64,000 nt of DNA from Aliidongia sp035943795 (lineage in GTDB: Bacteria; Pseudomonadota; Alphaproteobacteria; ATCC43930; CGMCC-115725): positions 1 through 64,000 of the forward strand of contig NZ_DASZBY010000050.1 in NCBI RefSeq assembly GCF_035943795.1, read 5' to 3'. Numbering within the stretch: position 1 is the stretch's first letter; every line of letters begins with the position of its first letter. The position numbers and the translations under genes were made by a program. Below the pieces are notes generated by a model. It worked only from the letters and a program-made list of their open reading frames with translations, was not told where the DNA came from and searched no databases. Shown here piece after piece: positions 49,457 to 57,878 of this stretch.

Positions 49457-50422
49457 TCAGCGGCCCATCTTCGATTCGCGGAGCAGGCGCTCGGGCCGGC
49501 GCCAGAATCGGGGACTCATGCTCAGTCGGCACTTGAAGCCGACCGGCAGGCGCGCTTCGATCAGGCCTAGCCGATAGGCGGCATATTTGACCAAGACGCG
49601 GGCGCTGGCGGACAGGATGGCGAGCGGGTCATGCTTCAGCAGATAGCCGAACTGGGCGCGAATGAACGCCAAGCCCTCGCCCTCGGCGCGCCCGAATGCT
49701 TCGAGCAGCCAATGTTCCCGGGAATGCAGGACGCCAACGTCGAAATAGCGGCGAGCCTCCTCGCTGATCAGATAGTCGTGGGAATGCACTACGGCCGCCC
49801 TGCTGACGTATGCCTTCGTCCAGCCCGCGAGCAGCAGGCGGCCGGTGACGATCGCATCCTCGCCGAAAATCGTTCCGCGCGGAAAGCCGCCGACCTGGGC
49901 CAGGGCATCGGCGCGATAGGCGGCGAAGGAATTCGAACAGAAACTCGCCTTGATTCCCATGCCGCGCGCACTGCTGGGCGTCACGATCCGGTCGGTCGGC
50001 GGATAGTTGAACAGGCGCGCCACGGCTTCCAAGGCGCCGGCCTCCGGGCGCGGCAGCTGCCGGCCATAGGCGACGCCCACGGTCGGATCGGCGAAGGCTT
50101 CGACCAAACGGCCGATCGCATCGTCGTCGGCCGGAATCGCGTCCTGGGTGAGGAAGATCAGAAATTCATATTCGTCGCAGAGATCCGCGCCCTGCTGCCG
50201 CGTACCGCCATGGTCGAAGTTCGCGCGCTCGACCTCGATGACGTCGGCGCCGGCGCGACGAAACTTGTCCGCCGTGCCATCGGTCGACTGCGAGTCCAGG
50301 ACGAGCAATTTGGCGGGCTTGAACTGCTGCCGATCCAGGGCCTCAATCAGTCGGTCGGCCATGTCTCCGGCATTGAGCGTCGGGATGATCAGTGCCGAAC
50401 GAGATCGTGCGTCGAATACCAT
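49457..50422 (-). CDS. Glycosyltransferase family 2, rhamnosyltransferase-like
   Basis: A 321-residue GT-A enzyme: ALIIPTLNAGDMADRLIEAL, LLVLDSQSTDGTADKFR, VERANFDHGGTRQQGADLCD, LIFLTQDAIPADDDAI and the acceptor-side FGEDAIVTGRLLLAGW. The NFDHGGTR motif and TQDA metal site are typical of rhamnosyltransferases that use dTDP-L-rhamnose. The dTDP-rhamnose genes lie directly upstream on the same strand after a 223-bp gap, supporting that donor. A surface polysaccharide is the likely product; the acceptor is unknown. It converges with the YoaK-like gene (1 bp apart). Confidence 0.88.
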   Translation of the reverse strand: MVFDARSRSALIIPTLNAGDMADRLIEALDRQQFKPAKLLVLDSQSTDGTADKFRRAGADVIEVERANFDHGGTRQQGADLCDEYEFLIFLTQDAIPADDDAIGRLVEAFADPTVGVAYGRQLPRPEAGALEAVARLFNYPPTDRIVTPSSARGMGIKASFCSNSFAAYRADALAQVGGFPRGTIFGEDAIVTGRLLLAGWTKAYVSRAAVVHSHDYLISEEARRYFDVGVLHSREHWLLEAFGRAEGEGLAFIRAQFGYLLKHDPLAILSASARVLVKYAAYRLGLIEARLPVGFKCRLSMSPRFWRRPERLLRESKMGR

Positions 50423-50645
50423 GAGTACCTGCTAGTTCGCCCGCGACCGACAGGCGACATTTTCTTGGTGAGCCAACGACAAACTTCCCCGATGCGAATC
50501 GGTCGGCATCAAACTTAGACCCTCACGGATCAACACGCGCATTAGATCGCTTGTCAATCTTCAATTGTCTTTTGTAGATCTCGATACCGCACGACCTGCA
50601 GAACTTTCCATCTGGGATTTAGGCGCGCGGGCCTGCCCATATCGT

Positions 50646-51530
50646 TCAGAGGCTGAGATCGAATTTCTGTTTCGCCAGCGCCATGAGGTACTGGCCATAT
50701 TCGTTCTTCAGCAAAGGCTTGGCCAATTGGATCAGGTCGGCCTGGCTGATCAGCCCCGTACGGTAGGCAATCTCCTCGGGGCAGCAGACCTTTAGATTCT
50801 GGCGCTGCTCGATCACGCGCACGAATTCCGAGGCCGTCAGCAGGGACGTATGGGTGCCGGTGTCGAGCCAGGCATAGCCGCGGCCCAGCTTCTCCACCTG
50901 CAGCGCGCCACGGTCCAGATAGATGTTGTTGAGCGCGGTGATCTCGAGTTCACCGCGGTCCGACGGCTTCACTTGCTTGGCATATTCGACGACGTTGCGG
51001 TCGTAGACGTACAGCCCGGTGACCGCGTAGTTCGATTTCGGATGCAGCGGCTTTTCTTCGATGCTGATCGCACAACCCGCGTCGTCGAACTCGACGACGC
51101 CATAGCGCTCCGGATCGGACACCTGATAGCCGAAGACAACCGCCCCCTGCTTCAGCTGGACCGCGCGACGCAAGGTTTCGGTGAGGCCGTGACCGAAGAA
51201 GATATTGTCGCCCAGAATGAGCGTGCACTCGTCGTCGTCGATGAATTTCTCGCCGATGATGAAGGCTTGCGCCAGCCCATCGGGCGACGGCTGGGCCGCA
51301 TATTCCAGGCGAATGCCCCATTGGGTGCCATCGCCCAGCAGGGCCTGGAACTGTGCCTGGTCGCCCGGGGTGGTGATGATCAGGATCTCGGTGATGCCGG
51401 CCAGCATCAGGGTCGACAATGGATAATAGATCATCGGCTTGTCGTAGACCGGCAGCAGCTGCTTGCTGACGCTGCGGGTGATCGGATAGAGGCGCGTTCC
51501 GGTGCCACCCGCGAGAATGATGCCTTTCAT
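50646..51530 (-). CDS. rmlA: Glucose-1-phosphate thymidylyltransferase
   Basis: A 294-residue nucleotidyltransferase that makes dTDP-glucose from dTTP and glucose 1-phosphate, the first step to dTDP-L-rhamnose. GGTGTRLYPITRSVSKQLLP is the nucleotide-binding signature. LILGDNIFFGHG, SIEEKPLHPKSNYAVTGLY and RGYAWLDTGTH are further hallmarks. Length and order fit RmlA. It is last in the order rmlC-B-D-A and overlaps rmlD by 4 bp. Confidence 0.96.
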   Translation of the reverse strand: MKGIILAGGTGTRLYPITRSVSKQLLPVYDKPMIYYPLSTLMLAGITEILIITTPGDQAQFQALLGDGTQWGIRLEYAAQPSPDGLAQAFIIGEKFIDDDECTLILGDNIFFGHGLTETLRRAVQLKQGAVVFGYQVSDPERYGVVEFDDAGCAISIEEKPLHPKSNYAVTGLYVYDRNVVEYAKQVKPSDRGELEITALNNIYLDRGALQVEKLGRGYAWLDTGTHTSLLTASEFVRVIEQRQNLKVCCPEEIAYRTGLISQADLIQLAKPLLKNEYGQYLMALAKQKFDLSL

Positions 51531-52429
51531 GACGCGTTCCTTGAAATATCGCCGGTACCGCGCAAAATCGTCTCGACGACCGTGCTTAGCGTTGCCTGCC
51601 AGTCGGGCTGCCGAATGCCGAATTGCGCCTCGATCCTGCGGCAGTCCAGCTCGGAATTCGCCGGACGGCGCGCCGGCGTCGGATAATCGGCGGTGCGGAT
51701 CGGCGTGACCGTCGGAAGACGCTGCAGCCACGGCGCGGCCCGCGCTACGATCTCCCGGGCGAAGCCGCACCAGGTGACGGCCGGCGCGCCGCTGAAATGA
51801 TAGGTCCCCCAGGGATCGCCCTGGTCGAGCTGCCCGGCGATGGCGAGCAAGGCGTCTGCGATGGCGCCGGCCTCCGTCGGGCCGCCGCGCTGGTCGTCGA
51901 CCACGCGCAGTTCCGGACGCCCGCCTGCCAGGCGCAGCATGGTTGCGACGAAATTGCCGGTCGAGGCGGCATAGACCCACGAGGTTCGCAGGATGACGTG
52001 CCGCGGTTGGGCAGCCCGCACCGCCTCCTCGCCGGCGAGCTTGCTGGCGCCATAGACGCCGGCCGGCCCGACCGGGTCGGTTTCGCTATAGGCGCGGTCG
52101 CTCCTGCCGTCGAACACATAGTCGGTCGAAACTTGCAGCAACGGAATGCCGTGTTCTGCCGCGGCCACGGCGAGGTTCTGCGGGCCGTCCCGGTTGATTG
52201 CGAAGGCCGCCGCCGCGTCGCTTTCGGCTCGGTCGACCGCGGTATAGGCGGCGGCATTGACGATCGCCGAACAAGGGCGACGATCGAGCGCGGCGCGCAC
52301 CTGTGCCAGGTCGGTGATGTCGAGTTCGCCTCGCGTCAGGCCGACGATCTCGACCCCATCCGTCCCTTTGCGCGCGCAGAGCGCGCGACCGAGCTGGCCA
52401 CCGGCGCCGACGACGAGGATGCGGTTCAT
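51527..52429 (-). CDS. rmlD: dTDP-4-dehydrorhamnose reductase
   Basis: A 300-residue SDR that carries out the last step to dTDP-L-rhamnose using NAD(P)H. RILVVGAGGQLGRALC binds the cofactor, QVSTDYVFDGRSDRAYSETD is the RmlD-typical segment and VYGASKLAGE holds the YxxxK. Start ATG at 52429 overlaps the rmlB stop (ATGA); its own end overlaps rmlA by 4 bp. Confidence 0.95.
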   Translation of the reverse strand: MNRILVVGAGGQLGRALCARKGTDGVEIVGLTRGELDITDLAQVRAALDRRPCSAIVNAAAYTAVDRAESDAAAAFAINRDGPQNLAVAAAEHGIPLLQVSTDYVFDGRSDRAYSETDPVGPAGVYGASKLAGEEAVRAAQPRHVILRTSWVYAASTGNFVATMLRLAGGRPELRVVDDQRGGPTEAGAIADALLAIAGQLDQGDPWGTYHFSGAPAVTWCGFAREIVARAAPWLQRLPTVTPIRTADYPTPARRPANSELDCRRIEAQFGIRQPDWQATLSTVVETILRGTGDISRNAS

Positions 52430-53502
52430 CGGACTGCGGTCTTCCGTGCGCCGGCCAGGCCCAGCCGTTCGCCGCCGTACTGGCGGTCGACCAGCGGTCG
52501 CCACCAGGCTTCGTTACCCAGATACCAGGCGACGGTCCGCTCCAGCCCGGCCTCGAAATCGACCGAGGGCGTGAAGCCGAGCGCATCGCGGATCTTGCCG
52601 GCATCAATCGCATAGCGGAAATCATGGCCGGGCCGATCGGTGACGAACGTGATCAGGTCCCGATGCGACGCGCCACCGGCCCGCGGCCGCAGCCGGTCCA
52701 TCAGCGCGCAGATGGTCTCGACGACGGCGAGATTGGTCCGCTCGCTGTTGCCGCCGATGTTGTAGCTCTGCCCGACCCCGCCGCGCGTCAGCACCAGGGC
52801 CAGCGCCGCCGCGTGATCCTCGACGAACAGCCAGTCCCGCACGTTGCTGCCGGTGCCGTAGACCGGCAACGGCTTCTCGGCCCGGCAGTTGAGGATGGTC
52901 AGCGGGATCAGCTTCTCGGGAAACTGATAGGGTCCGTAATTGTTCGAGCAGTTGCTGACGACCGTCGGCAGGCCGTAGGTGCGCTGCCAGGCCCGTACCA
53001 GATGATCCGACGAGGCCTTGCTGGCGGAATAGGGCGAACTCGGGTCGTAAGGCGTGTCCTCGACGAACTGGCCGGTGTCCCCCAGGGCGCCGAACACTTC
53101 GTCGGTCGAGATATGGTGGAAGCGAAATGCCTCGGCCTTCGTGCCCGCCAGCCCACGCCAATAGCCGAGCGCCGCGTCGAGCAGCGTGTAGGTCCCCAGA
53201 ATATTGGTGCGGATGAAATCGCCCGGGCCGTCGATCGACCGGTCGACATGGGATTCGGCCGCCAGATGCATGATCGCATCCGGCTGGTGGCGCTGCAGGA
53301 TCGCCTGCATCGCCGCAGCGTCGCAGATATCGGCCTGCTCGAACGCATAGCGGCCGGTGGCGTCGGCCTGCTCCAGGCTGCGCAGGTCGGCCGCATAGGT
53401 CAGCTTGTCGACATTGACCACGGTATGGTCGGTTGCGGCCAGCACGTGGCGGATCACCGCCGATCCAATGAACCCTGCCCCACCCGTCACCAATATCTTC
53501 AT
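52426..53502 (-). CDS. rmlB: dTDP-glucose 4,6-dehydratase
   Basis: A 358-residue extended SDR that turns dTDP-glucose into dTDP-4-keto-6-deoxyglucose. MKILVTGGAGFIGSAVIRHV, AAESHVDRSIDGPGDFI, HISTDEVFGALG, YSASKASSDHLVRAW and NNYGPYQFPEKLIPL are exact family signatures. The ATG at 53502 is preferred over 53508 because AGAGG then sits at normal distance. Confidence 0.96.
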   Translation of the reverse strand: MKILVTGGAGFIGSAVIRHVLAATDHTVVNVDKLTYAADLRSLEQADATGRYAFEQADICDAAAMQAILQRHQPDAIMHLAAESHVDRSIDGPGDFIRTNILGTYTLLDAALGYWRGLAGTKAEAFRFHHISTDEVFGALGDTGQFVEDTPYDPSSPYSASKASSDHLVRAWQRTYGLPTVVSNCSNNYGPYQFPEKLIPLTILNCRAEKPLPVYGTGSNVRDWLFVEDHAAALALVLTRGGVGQSYNIGGNSERTNLAVVETICALMDRLRPRAGGASHRDLITFVTDRPGHDFRYAIDAGKIRDALGFTPSVDFEAGLERTVAWYLGNEAWWRPLVDRQYGGERLGLAGARKTAVR

Positions 53503-53547
53503 CAACATGCCTCTCGCAATCGCAGTCGGGCCGCTCGCCCCCCGCCG

Positions 53548-54099
53548 TCAGTGCCGGAAGTAGAACACCGGCTCGACGTCTTTGAGGCGCGGCTGGTGGC
53601 GATCCTTGTCGGACAGCGTCGCGACATCGGGCTCCACCGGCCAATCGATGCCGAGATCGGGATCGTTCCAGAGCACCCCGCGGTCGCAGGCGGGGCTGTA
53701 TGGAGCGCTGACCTTGTAGAGCACCATGGTATTCGGTCGCAACGTGCAGAACCCGTGGGCAAAGCCGACCGGCACCAGCAGTTGGGTCAGTTCTTCGGCC
53801 CGCAGTTCCACGACGATCGACTGCCCGAAGGTGGGCGATCCGTACCGGATATCGACGGCCACATCGAGGATGGCGCCCTGCGCCACCATCACCAGCTTGT
53901 CCTGCGCATCCGGTGGTTCCTGGTAGTGCAGTCCCCGGACCGTGCCTACGTCCGCCGACAGGGACAGGTTTTCCTGCACGAAATTGATCTGCGGCAGCCA
54001 ATCGGCCCGAAAGACTTCGCAGAAGAAGCCCCGATGGTCGCCATGGACCTTGGGCGCCAGGATCTTCACGCCATCAATTTTCGTGTCGGTAATTTTCAC
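53548..54099 (-). CDS. rmlC: dTDP-4-dehydrorhamnose 3,5-epimerase
   Basis: A 183-residue cupin epimerase. KVHGDHRGFFCEVF, NFVQENLSLSADVGTVRGLH, GAILDVAVDIRYGSPTFGQ and PVGFAHGFCTL match RmlC; His in RGLHYQ and Tyr in YKVSAPYSP are the catalytic positions. The start is GTG at 54099 with GGAGAG upstream. It leads the rmlCBDA operon and lies 45 bp before rmlB. Confidence 0.95.
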   Translation of the reverse strand: MKITDTKIDGVKILAPKVHGDHRGFFCEVFRADWLPQINFVQENLSLSADVGTVRGLHYQEPPDAQDKLVMVAQGAILDVAVDIRYGSPTFGQSIVVELRAEELTQLLVPVGFAHGFCTLRPNTMVLYKVSAPYSPACDRGVLWNDPDLGIDWPVEPDVATLSDKDRHQPRLKDVEPVFYFRH

Positions 54100-54230
54100 G
54101 AAATCTCTCCGAACGATCTCAACAGCAAACGACGCATCGGCCGACGGCGGACCGGCACGGACGGGCGACATCGCGATGGTTTAGCCGAATTTGCCCGCGG
54201 CCGGTTACGTCATTCAAGCGACTCTCCCCT

Positions 54231-55133
54231 TCACGGCGCTGCCTCCTCGCCGACCTCGCTCAGCAGCCAGTCGCGGAAGGCGGCAACCCGCTTCAGCTTC
54301 ATCCTGGTCGGGTGACGGACCAGGAAATAGGCGCCCTCCAGCGCCAGAATGCGGGGGAACAGCTGGACGAGCCGACCCGACTCCAGCTCTTCGCCGACCA
54401 GGGCCGGATCAATGACCGCGACGCCCAGGCCCTGGAGCGCCGCCTGGATGACGAAGTTCCGCGTCTCGAACAACGGTCCGGCGCGGCAGTCGAGCTCGTC
54501 GAGGCCCGCCTCGTGCAGCCAGATGCGCCAATGGTCGGCGCGCAAACGGGCGTGCAGCAGGGTATGGGCGCGCAGATCGCCCGGTTCGGCGAGCGGCGGT
54601 CCCTTGGCCAGTAGTGCCGGGCTGCACACCGCGGTCAGCCGCTCCGCGAACAGGCGATCGGCGACCAGCCCGGGCCAGTCGCCGCGTCCGAACCGGATCG
54701 CACAATCGATGTCGCCTCTGGCTAGGTCGACCAGTTCGACCGAGGTCGACAGGCGCACCTCGATCTCCGGATGGGCTTGGTTGAAATGCCCCAGTCGCGG
54801 CAGCAGCCAGCGCATGGCGAAGGTCGACAGCATGCTGACGGTGACGACGCCGCTTTCCGGACGCGGCCGGACCTTGTCGACCGCCAGGGCGATACGCTGG
54901 AATCCGTCACTGAGGCCGGTGAGCAGCGCCGTGCCCGCCTCGGTCAGCACCAGCCCCGTCCGCACGCGGCGGAACAGCGGCAAGCCCAGATCCTCTTCGA
55001 GCTGCCGCACCTGGCGGCTGATCGCGGACGGCGTCACCGCCAGGGCGTCGGCCGCGGCCGTCACGCTCAACAATCGGCCGGCGGCCTCGAAAGCTTTCAG
55101 TGCGTTCAATGAGGGTAGTCGGGTCTGTCTCAT
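54231..55133 (-). CDS. LysR family regulator (GcvA-like)
   Basis: A 300-residue LysR protein. Residues 8-66 are the winged helix (LPSLNALKAFEAAGRLLSVT, VTPSAISRQVRQLEEDLGLP). The effector domain includes the GcvA-type segments DIDCAIRFGRGDWPGLVADR and GPLFETRNFVIQAALQGLGV. The start at 55133 (MRQTRLPSLNAL) fits the family. It lies between rmlC and a divergent methyltransferase gene. LysR genes usually control a divergent neighbour, here the methyltransferase, and the rml operon is not an obvious target. Confidence 0.9.
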   Translation of the reverse strand: MRQTRLPSLNALKAFEAAGRLLSVTAAADALAVTPSAISRQVRQLEEDLGLPLFRRVRTGLVLTEAGTALLTGLSDGFQRIALAVDKVRPRPESGVVTVSMLSTFAMRWLLPRLGHFNQAHPEIEVRLSTSVELVDLARGDIDCAIRFGRGDWPGLVADRLFAERLTAVCSPALLAKGPPLAEPGDLRAHTLLHARLRADHWRIWLHEAGLDELDCRAGPLFETRNFVIQAALQGLGVAVIDPALVGEELESGRLVQLFPRILALEGAYFLVRHPTRMKLKRVAAFRDWLLSEVGEEAAP

Positions 55134-55238
55134 GGCATCTGGAGATTTTCTCAAACCGCCCGACAAGTAAAGTCCTTTGCCAGCCTCGCCTTCGGCGCTC
55201 TCAGATAAGCGGAACGCTCAACCATCGAGGATCGCCCC

Positions 55239-55949
55239 ATGAGCGACGCCGTCAAGAAATTCGACCCCGCCCGCGCTGCCGCCTACGATCGCCAGGCCCG
55301 CATAGCGCTGGCCGGCTACGAGGCCATGCACGAACTCGGCGCCTGCTGCCTGGCAGCGGCGCTGGGTGCTGGCGGGCAGCGTTCCCTGCTGGTGGTTGGG
55401 GTCGGCACCGGCCAGGAGATCGTGACGATCGGCGCGCTCGAACCGGCGTGGCGCTTCACGGCCGTCGATCCTTCGGCCTCCATGATTGCGATCGCCCAGG
55501 AGCGGCTGGGAGCGGCCGGCCTCCTCGATCGTACCGAACTGGTGACCGGCGAGGTCGCGGGTTTGAGCGACACCCGGCACGACGGGGCGACCTTGATCGG
55601 CGTGCTGCACCATCTGAGCGACGCCGCGACGCGCGTCGGCCTGCTGCGCGACATCGCCCAGCGCCTCGGGCCCGGCGCCCCGCTGATCCTCGGCGGCAAT
55701 TTTCGGAGCTACGCCCGCGAACCGCTGTTGCTCGCGGCCTGGAAGCAGCGCTGGCGCCAACAGGGCATCGCTGCCGAGGACGCGGACGCGCAATTCGCCC
55801 GCATCGTCCAGGGCGTCGTGCCGCCGGATTCCGAGGCGGAGGTCCATCGGCTGCTCGCGGCCGCCGGGTTCACCCGGGTGACCCGGTTCTTCAACAGCCT
55901 GTTCTGGGGCGGCTGGGTCGCCTTCCGGGACGCGGATCAGGCCTTGTAA
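55239..55949 (+). CDS. Class I SAM-dependent methyltransferase
   Basis: A 236-residue protein. LLVVGVGTGQEIVTIGALEP is motif I, FTAVDPSASMIAIAQERLGA motif II and LIGVLHHLSD motif post II, as in small-molecule methyltransferases. The N-terminus FDPARAAAYDRQARIALAGY is a helical lid of the kind seen in tellurite-resistance/ubiquinone-type enzymes. The substrate is not predictable. It is divergent from the LysR gene and its end overlaps the convergent epimerase gene by 13 bp. Confidence 0.83.
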   Translation: MSDAVKKFDPARAAAYDRQARIALAGYEAMHELGACCLAAALGAGGQRSLLVVGVGTGQEIVTIGALEPAWRFTAVDPSASMIAIAQERLGAAGLLDRTELVTGEVAGLSDTRHDGATLIGVLHHLSDAATRVGLLRDIAQRLGPGAPLILGGNFRSYAREPLLLAAWKQRWRQQGIAAEDADAQFARIVQGVVPPDSEAEVHRLLAAAGFTRVTRFFNSLFWGGWVAFRDADQAL

Positions 55950-56917
55950 TAGTCGCGATACCATTCGACGAAGCGCGGCACGCCCTCGTCGATCGCCGTC
56001 GTCGGGACGAAGTCGAAGTCGCGGCGCGTCGCCTCGATGTCGGCAAAGGTTTCCGGCACGTCGCCGGCCTGCATCGGCTTGAACTGGATCTTGGCTTCGC
56101 GGCCGCACGCCTGCTCGATCACCCGGATGAAGCGCAGCAGCTCCTCCGACCGGTTGTTGCCGATGTTGTAGACCCGGTGCGGCGGCGTCCGGCCATCGTC
56201 GACCGGCGGCCTGTCCAGGCAGGCGACCACGCCCGACACGATATCGTCGATATAGGTGAAGTCGCGCTTCATCTCGCCGTTGTTGAACACCGGGATCGGC
56301 TCGCCGGCCAGGATCGCCTTGGTGAAGATGAAGGCCGACATGTCCGGCCGGCCCCAGGGGCCGTAGACCGTGAAGAAGCGCAAGCCCGTCGCCGGCAGCC
56401 GGAACAGGTGGCTGTAGCAGTGGCCCATCAGCTCGTCCGCCTTCTTGGTCGCGGCATAGAGCGACAGCGGCGCGTCGACCGGATCCTCGATCGCGAACGG
56501 CAGCTTGGTATTGCCGCCATAGACCGAAGAGGAACTGGCATAGACCAGATGGTCGAGCTTCTTCAGCCCACGGGCCAGTTCCAGGATTTCGAGAAAGCCC
56601 ACCACGTTGGTATCGACATAGGCGCGGGGGTTTTCGAGCGAATAGCGCACGCCCGGCTGGGCCGCCAGATTGACGATGCGCGTGATTTCGGGATGGGCCT
56701 GGGCCAGCGCCGCCATGGCCGCGCGATCGGCGATGTCGACGCGCAGGAACGTGAAGCCCGGCTGCGACGCCAGGCGCGCGAGCCGCGCCTCCTTCAGCCG
56801 GACGTCGTAATAGTCGCTGACCACGTCGAGACCGATCACCGCCTCGCCCCGCGCCAGCAGGCGGTGGCTGAGATGAGAGCCGATGAAGCCGGCGGCACCG
56901 GTCACTAGAATCGCCAT
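55937..56917 (-). CDS. Nucleotide-sugar epimerase, UDP-glucuronate 4-epimerase-like
   Basis: A 326-residue extended SDR. ILVTGAAGFIGSHLSHRLL, GLDVVSDYYDVRLKEARLAR, AAQPGVRYSLENPRAYVDTN, YASSSSVYGGN, SLYAATKKADELM and TVYGPWGRPDMSAFIFTKAI are the signatures of UDP-glucuronate 4-epimerases, which supply UDP-galacturonate for polysaccharides. The start at 56917 is fixed by the Rossmann motif. It lies close to the rml genes and probably feeds the same surface glycan. Confidence 0.92.
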   Translation of the reverse strand: MAILVTGAAGFIGSHLSHRLLARGEAVIGLDVVSDYYDVRLKEARLARLASQPGFTFLRVDIADRAAMAALAQAHPEITRIVNLAAQPGVRYSLENPRAYVDTNVVGFLEILELARGLKKLDHLVYASSSSVYGGNTKLPFAIEDPVDAPLSLYAATKKADELMGHCYSHLFRLPATGLRFFTVYGPWGRPDMSAFIFTKAILAGEPIPVFNNGEMKRDFTYIDDIVSGVVACLDRPPVDDGRTPPHRVYNIGNNRSEELLRFIRVIEQACGREAKIQFKPMQAGDVPETFADIEATRRDFDFVPTTAIDEGVPRFVEWYRDYYKA

Positions 56918-57025
56918 GTCGTTCCCTGGGCCTTGCGTCGAGAGGTCGGGCGCCGCTTTTCCGAAGGAAGCCGGCGCCGGCGGCACTCTACCCAGATCAT
57001 CCGGGGCACGAAAGCCCCGCGAGCC

Positions 57026-57526
57026 TCAGTGGACCGAGGCGAACACCGGTGCCATCTCGTCGACCGGAACGACCGCGTCGTGCACATCGTCGGCGCGCAG
57101 GCACGCCAGCAGATCATCGACCGTCGGTGCGGCGTGGAGCGCTTCGATCAGCCGATCGACCAGCATGAACGCGGTATAGAGCAGGCCGGTAACGTCCGGT
57201 TCGTCGGCGCCGTAGATCAGGCAGGTCTCGGCGGCGGCGACCATGATCGTCTCCGTCACCAACGCGCGCGGCCCCGGTACCGGCAGGGTCGCCGGCAATT
57301 CGCGCTCGCCCGAGCGCGCCGCCCGCAGGCCCCGGATGATGAGCCGGTCGCGGATCGCCCCTTCGAGGATCGACACCATCGTATAGCCGCCGACCTCCTC
57401 GACCGCCGCCCGGACCCGCTTCACAGCCGCGATCAGGCCATGGGCCACGTCGCCGACCGAGGCCCGGTTGTTGGCGATGGTCAGGCTATGGTCGATGACG
57501 GGTTCGATCATCTCGATGAAGCTCAT
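57026..57526 (-). CDS. Hypothetical protein, unrecognised
   Basis: A 166-residue protein starting MSFIEMIEPVIDHSLTIANN. It is predicted soluble and mostly helical, with helical segments such as VAHGLIAAVKRVRAAVEEVG, TETIMVAAAETCLIYGADEP and LLYTAFMLVDRLIEALHAA, ending DEMAPVFASVH. Codon use is like its neighbours (strong G/C third positions), which supports a real gene. No domain or family is recognised. The start at 57526 is chosen because the extension upstream has atypical composition. It lies between the epimerase gene (108 bp) and a divergent chemoreceptor gene. Confidence 0.6.
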   Translation of the reverse strand: MSFIEMIEPVIDHSLTIANNRASVGDVAHGLIAAVKRVRAAVEEVGGYTMVSILEGAIRDRLIIRGLRAARSGERELPATLPVPGPRALVTETIMVAAAETCLIYGADEPDVTGLLYTAFMLVDRLIEALHAAPTVDDLLACLRADDVHDAVVPVDEMAPVFASVH

Positions 57527-57878
57527 GAGGCTGGTCCTTGTCTTTCCTGTGCTAGGCGGCGGATGCCGCTCGATCTCGACGTGGTCATGGCAAGTTCCAG
57601 GCCTGGAGGCGTCGCAGACCCAAGCCATTGAAATCGCGCAATTCTCGCGATGGGGCCGTGCGGCGCCCGACCGAAACCGCCGGGTCGAAACTGCCCTCTG
57701 CCCCGCCGATCCGGCAAAATGTGCCGACGGTGCTACACTCGTCGGCCGATCGGGCGGCCGGTCTGCGTTTGCCATGGACGGCCGGGGCGCCGGGCCGGAT
57801 AGTCGAAATCGATTTCACCGGCACGGACGGTCCGCTCGCGGGCCGCCGGAGACCGGAAAGCAAATTGGGAGGATGAAG
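57527..57878. other. 352-bp divergent intergenic region
   Basis: It separates the unrecognised gene from the chemoreceptor gene. Open frames cross it on both strands but lack a start with ribosome site or any recognisable domain. No palindrome or terminator stood out. It must contain two promoters. Confidence 0.4.
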
